Shown: positions 24,701 through 41,257 of the stretch, piece by piece
Numbering within the stretch: position 1 is the stretch's first letter
Layout: each line of letters starts with the position of its first letter
Assembly (NCBI GenBank): GCA_003640385.1
Contig: RCAB01000266.1
Location: 1 to 64,000 of the forward strand
Length of the DNA: 64,000 nucleotides
Reading direction: 5' to 3'
Source of the DNA: Setaria digitata
Lineage: Eukaryota; Nematoda; Chromadorea; Rhabditida; Setariidae
The notes under the pieces: model-generated
What the model saw: the letters and a program-made list of their open reading frames with translations, nothing else
What the model was told of the DNA's origin: nothing
Database searches by the model: none
Position numbers and translations under genes: made by a program

Positions 24701-27004
24701 TGTAAATTTGCGCAAATAAGCATTAATTAATCCAAATAAAAATCTATTTGATTATGTATTGATCAAATTTTAACATTAATTATTTCAGAGCATGACATTA
24801 TTTTAATTGTTGCTTTCTTTACATTTAACAGCGAATTACACAGAAATAAAAATTTTAAATTTTGCATCGATTTTTAATGATCTGAAACAATTTGTTTCAT
24901 TTTATTCGAATAAAATTTAAAAGAAAAAAAAATTAGCAACAAATTAAGCAAAATTTTAGCAAAATTATATTAAACAAACTTAAAATACGAATTAATTCAG
25001 CGTGCTTAAAAATTTTTTTATATTTAATTTAGTTTTATTCCAGTTCATTTGAATACAAAATTAATGATTGTTAAATGCATTATTATAATTATAATCAGTG
25101 TTAATGATCTGTGCAAGTTTGTTTCTGTCTTTTAGTAATTGGATTAAATGTAAAATATTTAATAAAAAAAAAGAGATCAAACTACGAAATTTAAAAAAAA
25201 AAAAATTTAAAAAAATGCTTTTAACCAAAAATCAAACTGTGAAATTTTTAATTCGCCTGGAAACATTTTAAGTAATTTAAGTGAATGAAATAGAATAAAA
25301 AATTCGGATATGATAAAAAAATTCGAAATATTGACGAAAACTTTTCATCCTTACATTTCAAAAATTGCTAAATTCTATGTTCGCCATTATTAAAATGTAT
25401 AAAAAGAACAAAAAATTCCTTCGCCATTTAAATTCTGCAGAAAATAAGAAAAGAGAAATATCTTTAAGTAACTAAATGAAAATTGTTAGATGGAATTTAA
25501 AGAAAAAAAAAAAAAAAGAAACTCGATTTTAATAATATATTGCATAATTGAATATGAAGATAATTGCAAGATAGACTAACACTAACCTATTTTTCATTTA
25601 TTAAAATGAATAATTTTGAAAAATTCTAAAATAATATATGGATGAAGAAAAAAAAAAAAAAAAAAAAGCCGATCATTTGGCATTAATTAATCATTATTGC
25701 ATTATGAACATTAAATGTAATTAATTCAGATGAATGGAATTGCGAATTAATGAAAATTAGAAATAAAACAATGAGATTTAAATGGCGCTTTGACACTACT
25801 CATTGCCTGAATGATTAATATCTGAAACTTTTCAGCACATCATTCATCGCACATGACATGAAGAAATATATGAGAATATTGGTTCACATTTTTGATAAAT
25901 TAAAAACTTTAAAGTTTTAATTTTGCTCAAAAAATATATTTTTCATTTTATTTCGATAAATTAATTAAGAATTAATGAAAATTTTTTTATCTTGCATTTT
26001 TGCTCAAAAATGTTTTTACAATTTTTAATACAATAAATTTAGCGAATGGAAATTTTCATTATGTTTCTTTTTTTTTTTAACCTGTTTTTTTCTCCTTCAT
26101 TTTTTTTTTTTTTTTTTTTGAAATAATATAATTCAAATATTAATCTGAAACTTTTTTTTCGTGACAAAAATATTGTGCAGAAAAATTTTTTTAAATGAAT
26201 AATTTTTTTTTCCTTTTTGATTACAATTTCTCTTTTAACTTCCTGCAATTATTGTCACTTATAATGTGAAAAAAAAAAAATTTGTTTTTTCAACCAATGA
26301 TATTCTAAATGAATGGAAATAATTTTTAGTGAATAGAATTAATCAAATTGTTTTGTATACTCTCTCTCTTTTTTTTTTTTTTTTTTCAAATTTTTCTCAT
26401 ATTTCTTTCTGATCACACAATTCTATTTTACTGTATAACTTTTTTCATTTCTAATTATGTGAAAAATTGCTCTTTTTGCTGATATTTTTAATGGATGAAA
26501 ATTATTAAAACAATAAACACCTTTTTCCACTTTCTTTTTTTCTCTGAGTAATTAATCCATCGAGTGCCGATTTAATGATGCATGTGAAAGGAACAGAAAG
26601 TAAAGATTTTAATTTTTGGAAAATTTTTTTTTTCCCTTCCTTTTTATTTCAGATTTTCGTGTAACTTATAAACAGTTAAACAGTCTTCCTTCTTTTCTTT
26701 TTCTTTTTTTCTTTTTTAATTTTCTAAATAGGAAATGCTTTTTAATCCTTAATGTGAAGCAATTAATCATTTAATAACATTATTAGAACGCAACTATTTT
26801 CATGAACGTGTAGAGCATGTGAATGTTTACTTGCATGTATTAGCAAACTTGCATGCACATTTCTTCACGCCTATACTATACGTGTGTGTTTACGTGTGTA
26901 CACGAAGTCTTCACGTGTGTACGTATGTACCATTTGCATTCATACGTTTACAGATGTTTATTTTATGGATAAATATTGCTTTTTTTTTTCTTAACTGAAA
27001 ATTG

Positions 27005-27185
27005 CTATCATCAGAAGTTCTTGCGCATATTTTTTATCCCATCAACCGTACTCCTTCCAGTAACCCGTCAGACTACCAGTCTACCGTATCCACAGATAGG
27101 ACAACAATCGTATCCGCTCACAGTATAGTAGGCATGAACAGTTTCACATTCCTCGACCATATCTCTTGTAAGGCATTAACAGCTT
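27005..27185. other. GC-richer island with open frames on both strands
   Basis: This stretch is visibly less AT-rich than its neighbours. On the plus strand an acceptor-like ATCATCAG precedes an open frame containing INRTPSSNPSDYQSTVS, and a donor TCTCTT|GTAAGG follows. On the minus strand a frame containing MVEECETVHAYYTVSG and YDCCPICGYGR runs to a TGA. It also contains a small hairpin (agact/agtct). It could be an isolated exon, a conserved non-coding element or a transposon fragment; I cannot tell which strand, if any, is used. Confidence 0.3.
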
Positions 27186-30100
27186 TTAATTTTAGTCATT
27201 AAAAATAGCAAATAAAAAAAATGAATACATGTTGAACTGTACTAATACAAAACCAATTAACCCTCTATGGATACTGTATGATACTGTATATCTTTTTTTT
27301 TCCATGCAATATCTGTGGATGCTTAATTACTGATTTTTCACTCCTTTATTTTTTTTTTCCTCTTAATCAAATATGTGGAAACAAGTGTTATATACGATTA
27401 AATTAAAATTCAGCACCAATAGATGCCATTTTTGCATGGCTTCCTTAAATGCAAGAACAATAATTTGTTGTTTTAATCACATATTAAGAATCTCCCTGAA
27501 CAAAATTTCACTATGATGCAAATTAACAGCAAGATAGGACAAGAATTTTTTCTTTAGTTACAAATTAGCAATTTGTTTTAGTGATTTTATGATTGATAAT
27601 AACTCCAAGTAGAAAATTAACAATCTATTTAATATATACAAACTAACAACTTTTAATATATACAACAAATTAGTGCAAAATTGAGAAAATTTCACTATCT
27701 CAGCATGTGTTGATCAAAATTATCAATATTCAATGCTTCTCATATGGTTATTGATTAGTCGCTTAATCACTTATCACAAAATCCCCATCTGATTCCTTGA
27801 AAATCGAGTCACTGAAAGATTAGCTTCTCACACAAAAGCACAAAAGAAGAGATGATTTCTGTGAAGTATTTCCGAGCCACTACGAAATTTTATCAAACTT
27901 CCAGTTAATTAAATTAAAATAACTGATTCCGTCAAGCGATACCAATTTTATAATTCCACTTATCAGTTATTTTAAATGAAAAATAGTTTTGATTTATTAA
28001 AACAGAAAATGTTACAAAATACCTTGCCATTTTTGAAATATAATTCCTTTTTTTTTTCAAACTTTTTGCAATTTTTCTTATCTAAAAACAAAAATAAAAA
28101 AAAACACTGAGAAACAAAGAAAAAAGCATGATTTAAAATAAGATTTTTCAAAAGATCATAATTTGAAATTACCTGCTCAATAATTACAATTATTTACAAG
28201 TTGCTGAACAAAGAAAAACAGCTTAAGGTAAATTAATACTGCCAAACATTTTCAGATAAGAACGATCAGGTAATTCTGATTTTATTTTTCTTGAACTGAA
28301 TGTATTAGCTGTTGCATGTTCATCACTTCCTGCAAGAGGAAAGAAAATATTTTACTTTATCAAAGGTAAGTTTATTCGTGTTCAATTGAAAATGACATAA
28401 TATTTTAAAGTGTTAGGATAAATGAGAAATTAAATGGAGCAAAAAAAAAAAGTAGCTAATTAAAATATTTTAAATTCGAGTGAAAATATCCTTTTAAGGA
28501 GATGATTTTTTAATTAATTGAATGTAAAATTATGAAATTAACTAGTAATCATTATATTGGAATTTTAAGAGGAAAATTTGATATCGTTAAAATGTATCAA
28601 TAATTTTTGAAATTTCTGAATTTTTCTCCTTTTATTTTTATTTTTACTTTTATTTTCTCCTTTTTCTCCTTTCCATTTTTTTCTCCTTTTTTTTTTTTTT
28701 TTCTTTCTTTTCTTTTCTGCACTAGAACAACTGCAAATTTTAGAGAAGAGATCATTTAATTAAAATAGTTACAAAATAATATTATAATATAACCGTCTTT
28801 GGCATCCAAATCGATCATTTTGACAAGGAACTCAATTTTTTCTTCCCATACTCTGTTACTGTTTTGCTTGGAAAAAAGTTTCTCATAGCATTCCATTCTC
28901 TAACTAAAAAAATTATTAATTGTATTTGGATTATTTGAATTTAAATAAACAAATTCGAATGCAAATTAAATGATCGATGCAAGCAGTAGATGGTAAAAAA
29001 AAAAAAAAAAAAAAAAAAAACGAATTTCGTAATTTTATTATGGCTTCCCTTATATAATCGTAAAATCCTCTTGTTATCAAAAATAAAAAATAAAAATAAA
29101 ATAAAATAAAATAAAGTAGTCAAATAGTCGGCATAATATGCTTAAAAAATTTTAATCAAAAATTTTAAAATTCAATAATTTAATTTAAATTCAATAGTTC
29201 AAATGCACCAATGAATTTTCTGAAATTGGATGGATCATGCTAATCGTGTAGTAAATGAAAATGATATGAAAAATACAATCAAAAAATTCGATTTTACGCG
29301 TATTTTAGAATGTATCACGAATAAAACATTTATTTTCAAGAAATACAGTAAAAATATTCCAAAATACAGTAATTTGCTTGCTTGATCGGAATGAAAATTA
29401 TGGTATGTCGTCTGGAATTTACATATGAAAATGCAATTTATAACGGTGGAACTTGTTGAAAAATATCAAACTTACTTTTTATTAAATGCTAAATGTTTTG
29501 CTGGAACTTTTCAAAAAAAAAAAATTGCTCCTAAAATGAAAAAATGAATTTTCCAATTTTTCAAACAAAAATTTGAAATTTTTATAAAAAATCAGAGATG
29601 AGTATGATTAAAAAAATACGATATTATTTTGCGCATTAATTAAATTGAAAATATAGCAATGCATCAAATACGTGCTGATATTTCTTAGCTATTGAAATTT
29701 ATGAAAATCAAAAAAAAAAAAGCATGGAAATTCTTTTTTTTTTTTTTTTCTCATTCATTATTATCAATTGATTATACCAAATAAAATGATATATTTCCAT
29801 TTTTGTAATCGTATTGAGCAAAAATTTAAAATTTAGAAAAAAAAAAAAAAAAAAAAAAGAGAATGAGTCGTAATGAAAGGAAAAGAGAAATGAATGAAAT
29901 GCATGAAAAACTTTGAAAATTTTAAGAAAACGAATAATAACAAACTACTCAAGTTGTTTTTTTCTTCCTTCACTACACTTCAAATCATTTGCTTATGAAA
30001 TCAATTTTTTTTTTTTTTCTCTCTCTCTCTTTTTTCTTTCCAGTTTGTTTTTCTTTCCTTTCCACGATGTAGGAAATGACGGAATGCTGAAGTGTGTAAA

Positions 30101-30370
30101 TGAGCGGAAACGAATGAATGAAATCATTTCGAGAATTCTCGGGAAAACATCGAGAGAAATCACAATAATAATATCTGCACATGTCGAAATCGTCGATTGA
30201 TGCAATCGATAAATCAAGGCTGAAAGAAATGATGCTATTATTTGAAGTGAATATTTCATTTCATTTCGTTGATGACGTCGATGAAATGATTTATGATTTC
30301 TTAATTTTACACTCTTATCACATATATTTATGTTATCATCACTTGACGTACGTCATTTGATTGATTTTTA

Positions 30371-30406
<36 letters not shown>

Positions 30407-30407
30407 N
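30407..30407. other. Single N in a poly-T run
   Basis: An unresolved base inside a T tract of more than 35 bases, probably a gap placeholder of unknown true length. Confidence 0.9.
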
Positions 30408-30529
30408 TTTTACTGCATTTTCAGACGCAAAAAAAAAAAGTGTGAAACGTTGAATTTAATTTAATAGCAACTGATCATATACATTAATGTTCATTTCGGT
30501 GATAAATTTCCATCGCATCTGAAAAATTA

Positions 30530-30870
30530 AACACTGATCAGGCGATCATTTGGCAATCAGACAGCAATCAGCGAATTATTCGATCAACGGATTATCAGAC
30601 ATTAATTAATAGTCGCATAAACAAATTTGCAATAATGCAATCAACTGATGTCGATCAATGAAACACTGATCGATGATCAATGAAACACTGATCGGTCATT
30701 TCAGTGATTGCCAGTCAGTCAAATGCCAATCAAATAGTTAACCGTTTAGATAAATACAGACCAGTCAATCAAACCCTCATTTAATCATTTGCTAATCAGT
30801 CAGTCTTATGTTGATCAGTCATAATCAGTCAATGCTATGATCAGTCATAATCAATGAAACATCACTGAAA
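30530..30870. repeat. Degenerate short-word repeat (gatcagtca / aatcaatgaaac)
   Basis: The words 'gatcagtca', 'cagtcaatc', 'aatgaaacactgatc' and 'aatcagtca' recur many times with variation over about 340 bases. Each GATC word is self-complementary, giving many small hairpins. It resembles a decayed minisatellite. Confidence 0.6.
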
Positions 30871-32301
30871 CAGAATAAGAATGCAACTGTCGTATTTTTA
30901 TGATTATAGTACTTCAATTCACAAAAAAAAAAATTTCACTTAAAGTACCAAAAAAATAAATAAATAAATAAAAATTTCCTAAAGCATATATGAATATTTG
31001 GCAATTGGCAATTCTTTTCTCAGTGAAGAAAAATTTCAAAATTTAAAATCGAAAAACTTTTATACTTCATTAGTCATTCATTAGTTTATCAACTGGAAAT
31101 TATGCTAATGAGATTATGTAACTCCAGTATTGCAATATTCATTTTCAAGTAATAGATAGTAGAATATTCATTAATTTCCAGTTCTCTCTAGAGTTTATAA
31201 AAATTTTACTCGCACTAATTGTAATTAATTAATTTGAGCATGAATTGATCCGAAATGTTTTGGGTGGTGAGGTGAATTCTTATTATGTTTTATAACTAGC
31301 ATTTTTCAAATAAACAGCTAGCATAGTTTAAAATTTACACAATTTCTTTAAATAATCAAATAAAATCGAAAATTAAAAAAAAGAAAAAGCACAAATTGGA
31401 AAGTAATTAGCTGGTTATTAATTGGTAAGTAATTTTTAGTTTCAAAAAAAGAAATAAATTTTCTTTTTTTTTTTTTTTTTTAAACTTAGAAACTGTTGTA
31501 ACAAAAATTAAAAATGCTAAAAATTCCAACCAAAGGCGGAAGTAATAATATGCTTGAAGTGAAAATTATTTAGAAATGACCTAAAACTTTTCAGCGATCT
31601 TTGGTTGGGAAAATGTTCATTATTTTGTAAGATCATAAAATTTCAAGAAAAAAAAAAAAAAAAAAAAACGATCATTTTCTTAATTCCATCGTTTTAACAG
31701 TTGCTACTTGTTACTAAACTAAAAATGTACTCTTGTTGCTAAATAGAACTTTAAGCAATTAACATAAAATATAAAATTTAAAAGAAAGCAATTAATAAAA
31801 TTGAAGTGAGAACTTCAAAATGTTCATTTTTTGCTCTTATTTATTTATTTTTTATTTTTTTTTTTTTTCATTTTTTTTCGTTCAATTATTTTGTTATTGT
31901 AATTCGTTTTTCCTCCTCTTTTAAGCAACAAAAAGATTAAATGCAAAGTAATTTTTTAACTGAAAAAATTTCATCAACTTTCTAGTTCAAATTTTTTTTT
32001 TTGTTTTGAATAATTCTTTATTTCAATTCTCCTCGTCCCTCGTTTCTTGCATTTTTGCCTTTTTGTTTTTTCCTTTCTGGTTATTTAGTTATTTTTATTT
32101 TTATAATTAATTGATTAATTTATTTTGTATTTTTTTTTTCATTGAATAATGAAAAAACTAAATGGAAGTAATTTTTTTTCACTTCATTTTTAGCAAAATA
32201 TCATTTTTTTTTCTCTCTCTCTCTCTTCTTCTTCTTCGCCATTTATTCTTCAATGCCAGCTTTTGTTTGTTTAGTTTGAAACAATTACTGCAATTTTTTT
32301 G

Positions 32302-32343
<42 letters not shown>

Positions 32344-33371
32344 AAATCAATTCTAATTTTAAAGGAGTAATATTGTAAAACTAAAACTTTCTCTTCAATA
32401 CTTGTTTACTTTTTTATTTTTTATTTTTTTTTTTTCATTTTCTTATTTTAACTTATTGTAAACAGTAAACAGTAAGGAATATATAATTATTATTCTGTTA
32501 ATTTGATATTTAACAATTGTTATTCTTTGCTTTGTTTTCAATTTTATTTTCGTTTCTAAAAACTTTTTTTTTTTTTTTTTTTTTATAGCGCATTAATTCG
32601 TAAATAAAATGCATTCAGTGGAAAAATTGAACAATCAAATGCATTACAAATATCAACTTTCATCATCTAAGCATCGTTAAAATTTGATGAATTTTGCTAG
32701 GACAAAAACTTTTTGCTTTTTGATAAAAAAAATTTTTTGAAATTTTTTCATTGCACTAAGCTAAGGTACTCCAAAACAACGATCAGATCGTTTCTTCTTT
32801 AGCGTTGCGAAAAGAGAAGTCACTGATGATAGGAGCATTTTGACTTTTAGTAAACTATTTTGGTACTTCTTTTCTTTAATAAAAAAAAAAATTTTATTTC
32901 TAATAAATTTCAATTCTTCTCCTTGCTTTTTTTTAACCTTTCTTTTTCATTTCAATTTTTTTTCTTACTTTGAAAAGAACTGAAATTGCAATCTCAAATA
33001 TTTTTTCTCTTTTTTTTTAAATTACAATTTGAGCAAATAAAAATTTGTTCAACATTTCAACAACTTGAACTTGAACTTGTTGTTGAAATGTTGAAGTTTT
33101 GTCATCTTTCTTATCGTTTTTGTTTTTCCCTCATTTATTTCATTTCATTTCATTTTTTTTTTCTTTTTTTTTTTTAAACTGAAAAAGAACTTCCTTGTGA
33201 TTGATCAGTTAGTTAAGCTAAATGAGTAGAAATTAAGCAAATTTGCAAAAAATTTTAAGGGTTAAAATTTGCATGAAATATATTATTGACTCTTACTTTA
33301 GAAAACAGGAAAGAAAAGGAAAAAGAGTAAAGAAGAAGGAAAGGTAGGGAGTAAAATGCAAAATTGAATTG

Positions 33372-33374
<3 letters not shown>

Positions 33375-33405
<31 letters not shown>
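33375..33405. repeat. (GA)n microsatellite
   Basis: Near-perfect GA repeat of about 31 bases. Confidence 0.95.
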
Positions 33406-33410
<5 letters not shown>

Positions 33411-34224
33411 GTAATTGTAAAATAATTGCTAATTGAGTAATGTCAAAGTTTACAAACTAGAAATTGAAGAGTTATTATGATTAATTGAACTTAAGGCACA
33501 ATCATTTTCCCCAAAAAAACTCATTATCATTAATATTTATTCAATGGCTTTGTTTTGCTTTTGTTTAAAATCAAAATACTCTTCCATTTCTAGGAGGACA
33601 AAATAAAGAAGACAAAAAATAAAAAAAAGAAAAAGAATTGAAATTAAAATTTTCCATCCTCTTCCTTTTTCACTCTGTATTTGATTAGATGCATTAGTTA
33701 AATTTTTGCAAAAATTTTTCTTCCATTTATTATCATGATTAATAATAGTAGTGAAATTAATTAAGTATTCATTTAAAAATATCACTAAAGATAGGAAATA
33801 CGAGAGTAGTGAAATAATAATTATTACTTTGATTAATTTAGTTAATATTTTGGCTCAAGAAAAAAGCATATATAATTAGTTTATATATCAATTAGTGTTT
33901 CAAATGTGACATTTATTAAAGTCGCGCAACGGAAAAATAGTGGAAATATGATTAATAATATATATAAGTCAATTTAATTACGATATTAATAGAAATTTTT
34001 GACTGAAGTCGTAAAATGTTACAGCGAATTAACTAATGTAAGATTAATTAATATAAGATTCAAATTAATCAATGTGTAGAAAGTAGTAGCTGGAGCAAAT
34101 TATTTACAATCATTTGCTCAGAAAAAGGAACATTTGATTTGGAATTTAATTTCTTAAATTTTTTCTTTCCTTCTTTTTTAAATTGCCATTAATCTTAAAA
34201 ATTTAATTTATCTATTGGGCAAAT

Positions 34225-34345
34225 TTAGTGAATGGTCAGACGAAAACTGACCAAATGGTACTTTTGAAATTTAACAAATTCATTTCGCAATATTGATAAC
34301 GAGTTTTACACGTCCTAGAAATGAAATGTAACAGTTACCAATTCA
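34225..34345 (+). pseudogene. Decayed duplicate of the Ig gene's first exon
   Basis: Sequence from 34225 closely matches 34441-34560 in the intact exon ('gtcagacgaaaa', 'cttttgaaattt', 'agaaatgaaatgta' shared), with roughly three quarters of bases alike by eye. Relative to the intact copy it carries an extra T near 34286, which shifts the frame, and stop codons follow. The offset is about 217 bases. It is a broken tandem copy that is unlikely to be translated. Confidence 0.75.
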
Positions 34346-34403
34346 TTTAATTTTAATTTTTCAGTGCCATTTAGAGAATTCATAATTTGTAAATGCAGTG
34401 ATT

Positions 34404-36038
34404 ATGATAGCAGCACTTGCTTATGATGAATTTCACGAAAATATAGTGAATGTTCAGACGAAAATTGGCCAAACAGCACTTTTGAAATTTGATAAATTCA
34501 TTCGCAATATTGACATTGGATTTACGTGCCGTAGAAATGAAATGTATCAAATTCCAGTAATTAAAAATGGCAAACTTACAAACTACGGGGTAAGTAAGCT
34601 AATACTAATTTGAAGCAAGTTTCGCTCGGTATCTATCTACCAAAAAGAAAGAATACAACCAAGAATGAAACTGTTTTGATTGTGTAGAAATAATTAGTAA
34701 AAAGTAATAGCAATAATTAGTTGTGCATTTGTCTACTGCATTTGTTATTAATATTAATTTATATTTATTTTCATTTTATTTTTATTTTTATTATTATTCA
34801 TTTAATATTTCCATTCATTTACTGTTGATATTTATTTTATTATTATTGTTTACTTATTATTATTTACTTATTTTATTACCATTGTTATTTCTTATTGTTT
34901 TTAGCTATCCACTATTTTAGATGTTTTGTTATTATTATCTATTTGTTACTGTTTATTTATTTTCACCATCAATTTATTATCATTTTTTTACTATCAATAT
35001 TCATTTATTCGTTATTTTTATTTATTTATTGTTATTATTTATCCATTTATCATTATTTATGTATTGCTAATGCATATTTATTATTTTCGCTTTTTTTTTT
35101 TTTGTTGCTATTTATTTATCATTATTATTTTCTCATCATTTTTTTGCTAATTATTGTTCATTTATCATCATTTGTTTATAATTGTTTATTTGTTTTTATT
35201 TTCATTCATATTATTTATTTATCATTATTTGCTTATTACTATTTATTTATTTTTTGTTATTTTCATTTACTATTAATATTTATTTCTTTTTATTATCCAT
35301 TTGCTATTATTATTATTATTACTACTCATTATTTATATTATTTCTTATTTATAATAATTTTTTCATTATTTATTTATTATAATTCATTCATTATTAGCAT
35401 TATTTGTTCATTCTTATCATGATTATTTATTATTTCTCATCATTACTCTTTGCTTTTTCTATTATCACTATTCTCATATTCTAAAGTTATGATAATTGAG
35501 AATGTTTCAGAAGCAACGTTTTGGAAGTCGAATACTGTGCGAAAATGGTTATCTTATCATTCGAGATGTTAGGGAGCATGATGCAGTAAATTATATTTGC
35601 AGAGATGGTAATTATTCGCAAATTATAAGAATTGTTCTTATTCGTTAATTTTATCGTTGGATTGTTGAATGATAGATGTTTTGAAACATTTATCACTTTG
35701 ATATGCTAATTTATCGGTTTGTGCATATTTGTCATACAATAATAATTCTTGCAATGATTTGTTGCTAATTTAATTAGTAAATTATTAGTAAAAAATTGAT
35801 AACAATCATAATTTTTAATAGCTGTTTGCAAATTTCATTTATCCCTCAAATTTTTTATAATAACTGTCATCATTTGATTATTATCAATTCAATGATAAAT
35901 AATTGATTTTATATTGAAACTTTTTTCTCCATAATTAAACAATTGAAAATATTTTCAGGACGAGAAAGTTTTACCAGGTTCCATGAAGTTTTCATATTAG
36001 TTTCCCAAATTAGCTTAATATTTGGTATCCTGAAATAA
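34404..36038 (+). CDS. Small immunoglobulin-fold protein
   Basis: Three exons: 34404-34589, 35511-35607, 35959-36038; 120 codons plus stop, phases closing. Exons 1-2 give one Ig-like domain: GQTALLKF as strand B, FTCRRNEMYQIPV in the middle, and ENGYLIIRDVREHDAVNYIC, the classic L-x-I-x-D-V...D-A-x-x-Y-x-C end of an Ig domain. The usual strand-B cysteine is absent, but cysteines occur in FTCRR and ILCENG, so the disulphide may be atypical. The tail after the domain is short and partly hydrophobic (VFILVSQISLIFGIL), a possible membrane or GPI-type end. No signal peptide is visible from this start. A secretion-signal exon may lie upstream, so the start is uncertain. I do not recognise the specific family. 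Confidence 0.62.
34735..35460. repeat. T-rich (TTATTATT/TTATC)n low-complexity array in intron
   Basis: About 700 bases of intron 1 of the Ig gene made of variants of 'ttatttatttatcatta'. All plus frames are open and give artificial Leu/Ile/Phe/Tyr-rich ORFs of up to 175 codons. It is a degenerate simple repeat. Confidence 0.85.
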
Positions 36039-37697
36039 TATTAAAATTGGCAATAAAATTTACTTTAAGCTTACCACAGCAATAGTTGCATCATTGTGGT
36101 ATCAGAATAATAAAAAAAATTCCAAATAATATCAGTTTACGATTGATTATTTCAAATCAAAAAAAAAAGGAAAAGTTTTTAGTTGAATTGAGAAAATAAC
36201 AGTTGGTATATTACAAAACATATTGAAATGATTATTTGCATTGTTAGTTACTAATTTCCAATTAGTCTAACTCATTTTGATGCTCCATAAGTTATTCGCG
36301 ATAAGAAATTAGACGTTTTTGTAGATTTCCAAAAATAATTATAATAATTATACTCATATTTCAGCATAAAAATCATGCCATACTAACAGTGGCATATTAT
36401 TATAAAGGTAATTAGTGTGCAATTTCTAAGTGGAAATCAAATAGCTTTGGTTAAAAAAATGTTTTTAAAAGTTGCGATTTTTTAAAGAAACAAAAAATAA
36501 CTGCCATAATTCATTCTCGAATATTTTCAACTATCTCAATCCTGAATTAATCACTTTCATTACTTTTTCGTCAACACTTTTATAGGTAATTTGATTTGTT
36601 AAGTTAGGATTTTGAAATTAGTGTGGATGATTTGCCGAAGTTCGGATCTGAATTGAAGCCGATATGATAATTAGATTATCCTTTGTTTGGTTAAGCCCTA
36701 AAAAAAAAAAAAAGAGAAAAGAAAAAGAAATGACTCCCACATTTCAATCTCCCTCATATATTTATATTTATTGTTCAAATGGTGATCTTGAAATGATTTA
36801 ATTGAAGATGTAATTAGAAGTTTCAAGAGTTAAAAAAATTTGAATTAGAAAATTCGATCAATGACAGATACAAGATAATAAAATTATATTTCAAAATTAG
36901 GATTCTTTTTTTTTTTTGCTGAACATTTATAGAAAACTTCGAAAAACTATTAAAATGGCAACTTCATTATCTCAAAAATGAACGATAACTCTAAGTTTAA
37001 TTAAACTACTCCAAATTTAAAAAAGAAATTTTTTTTTTCAGCAAAAGTAAATTTACGCAAAATTCTGGTGTAGTCTAATTCAATATCAAATTAATAGTAA
37101 ATAAAACCAAAAATTGGAAAGCCGTTTAGCTATCACAGAAATCATAGAAAATTTACAGCTACCAGTCTAAAACTTGGATAAATTTTCACACATATACAAG
37201 CATTAATGTAAAAAAAAAAATGAACTAAAATACAGGAAAATTTAAAAACGGTATAAACAGCTGCATCACAATGTATTGATAATTCTAATCATACATCGAC
37301 TAATTGCTTGCATATTTTATATTTCTCGGAAAATAAAAAAAAAAAAAAAAGAACGAAAATATTGTTAATGTGCACCATGTTTAAAGGTATTACCACTAAT
37401 CAAGTCAAGAATATAGTTATAAAAAGTTTATTTTATTAAAGCAAATATAATAAAAGACATATGCATTAAAAAATACTGGAAACTTTTTCTAATCTGTATT
37501 GAAACAATAACACATGAAGAAAATAAATTATCTAAGAGAACAAAGCTGTGAATATTTTATTTTTAAAATTTTTGTTGTAATGATGATAGAAAAATGCCAG
37601 AAATACATTGGAAAATAAATATCCACCAATTTGAAATTAATAATATGGTAACTTCTCGAATGCAAAATCATTCAGGGAAATTTTTCGCATTGCAGAA
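36039..37697. other. Intergenic, no gene seen
   Basis: This lies between the 3' ends of the converging Ig gene and fucose synthase gene. AT-rich with A runs; no exon pattern found. A minus-strand AATAAA for the synthase gene is at 37698-37703. Confidence 0.5.
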
Positions 37698-37726
37698 TTT
37701 ATTAGTGATTTATAATTAATAAATAG

Positions 37727-41231
<3,505 letters not shown>

Positions 41232-41257
41232 TTCGATTTCTTCAAATTAGCCTATAA

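Larger units (their letters stand above)
15773..34360. other. Long AT-rich region without a convincing gene
   Basis: About 18.6 kb upstream of the GPCR. It is dominated by A and T runs, short AT repeats and low-complexity T-rich stretches. Open frames here are mostly poly-Phe/Lys or hydrophobic translations of homopolymers, without splice-linked exons. It may contain regulatory sequence or distal 5' exons of the GPCR or the Ig gene, which I could not identify. Separate entries cover the palindromes, duplications, microsatellites and the GC-richer island at about 27010-27185. Confidence 0.5.

Noticed and set aside
34895..35422. 175-codon plus-strand open frame
   Set aside because: It is a translation of a degenerate TTATT repeat, open in all plus frames, and lies in an intron of the Ig gene.
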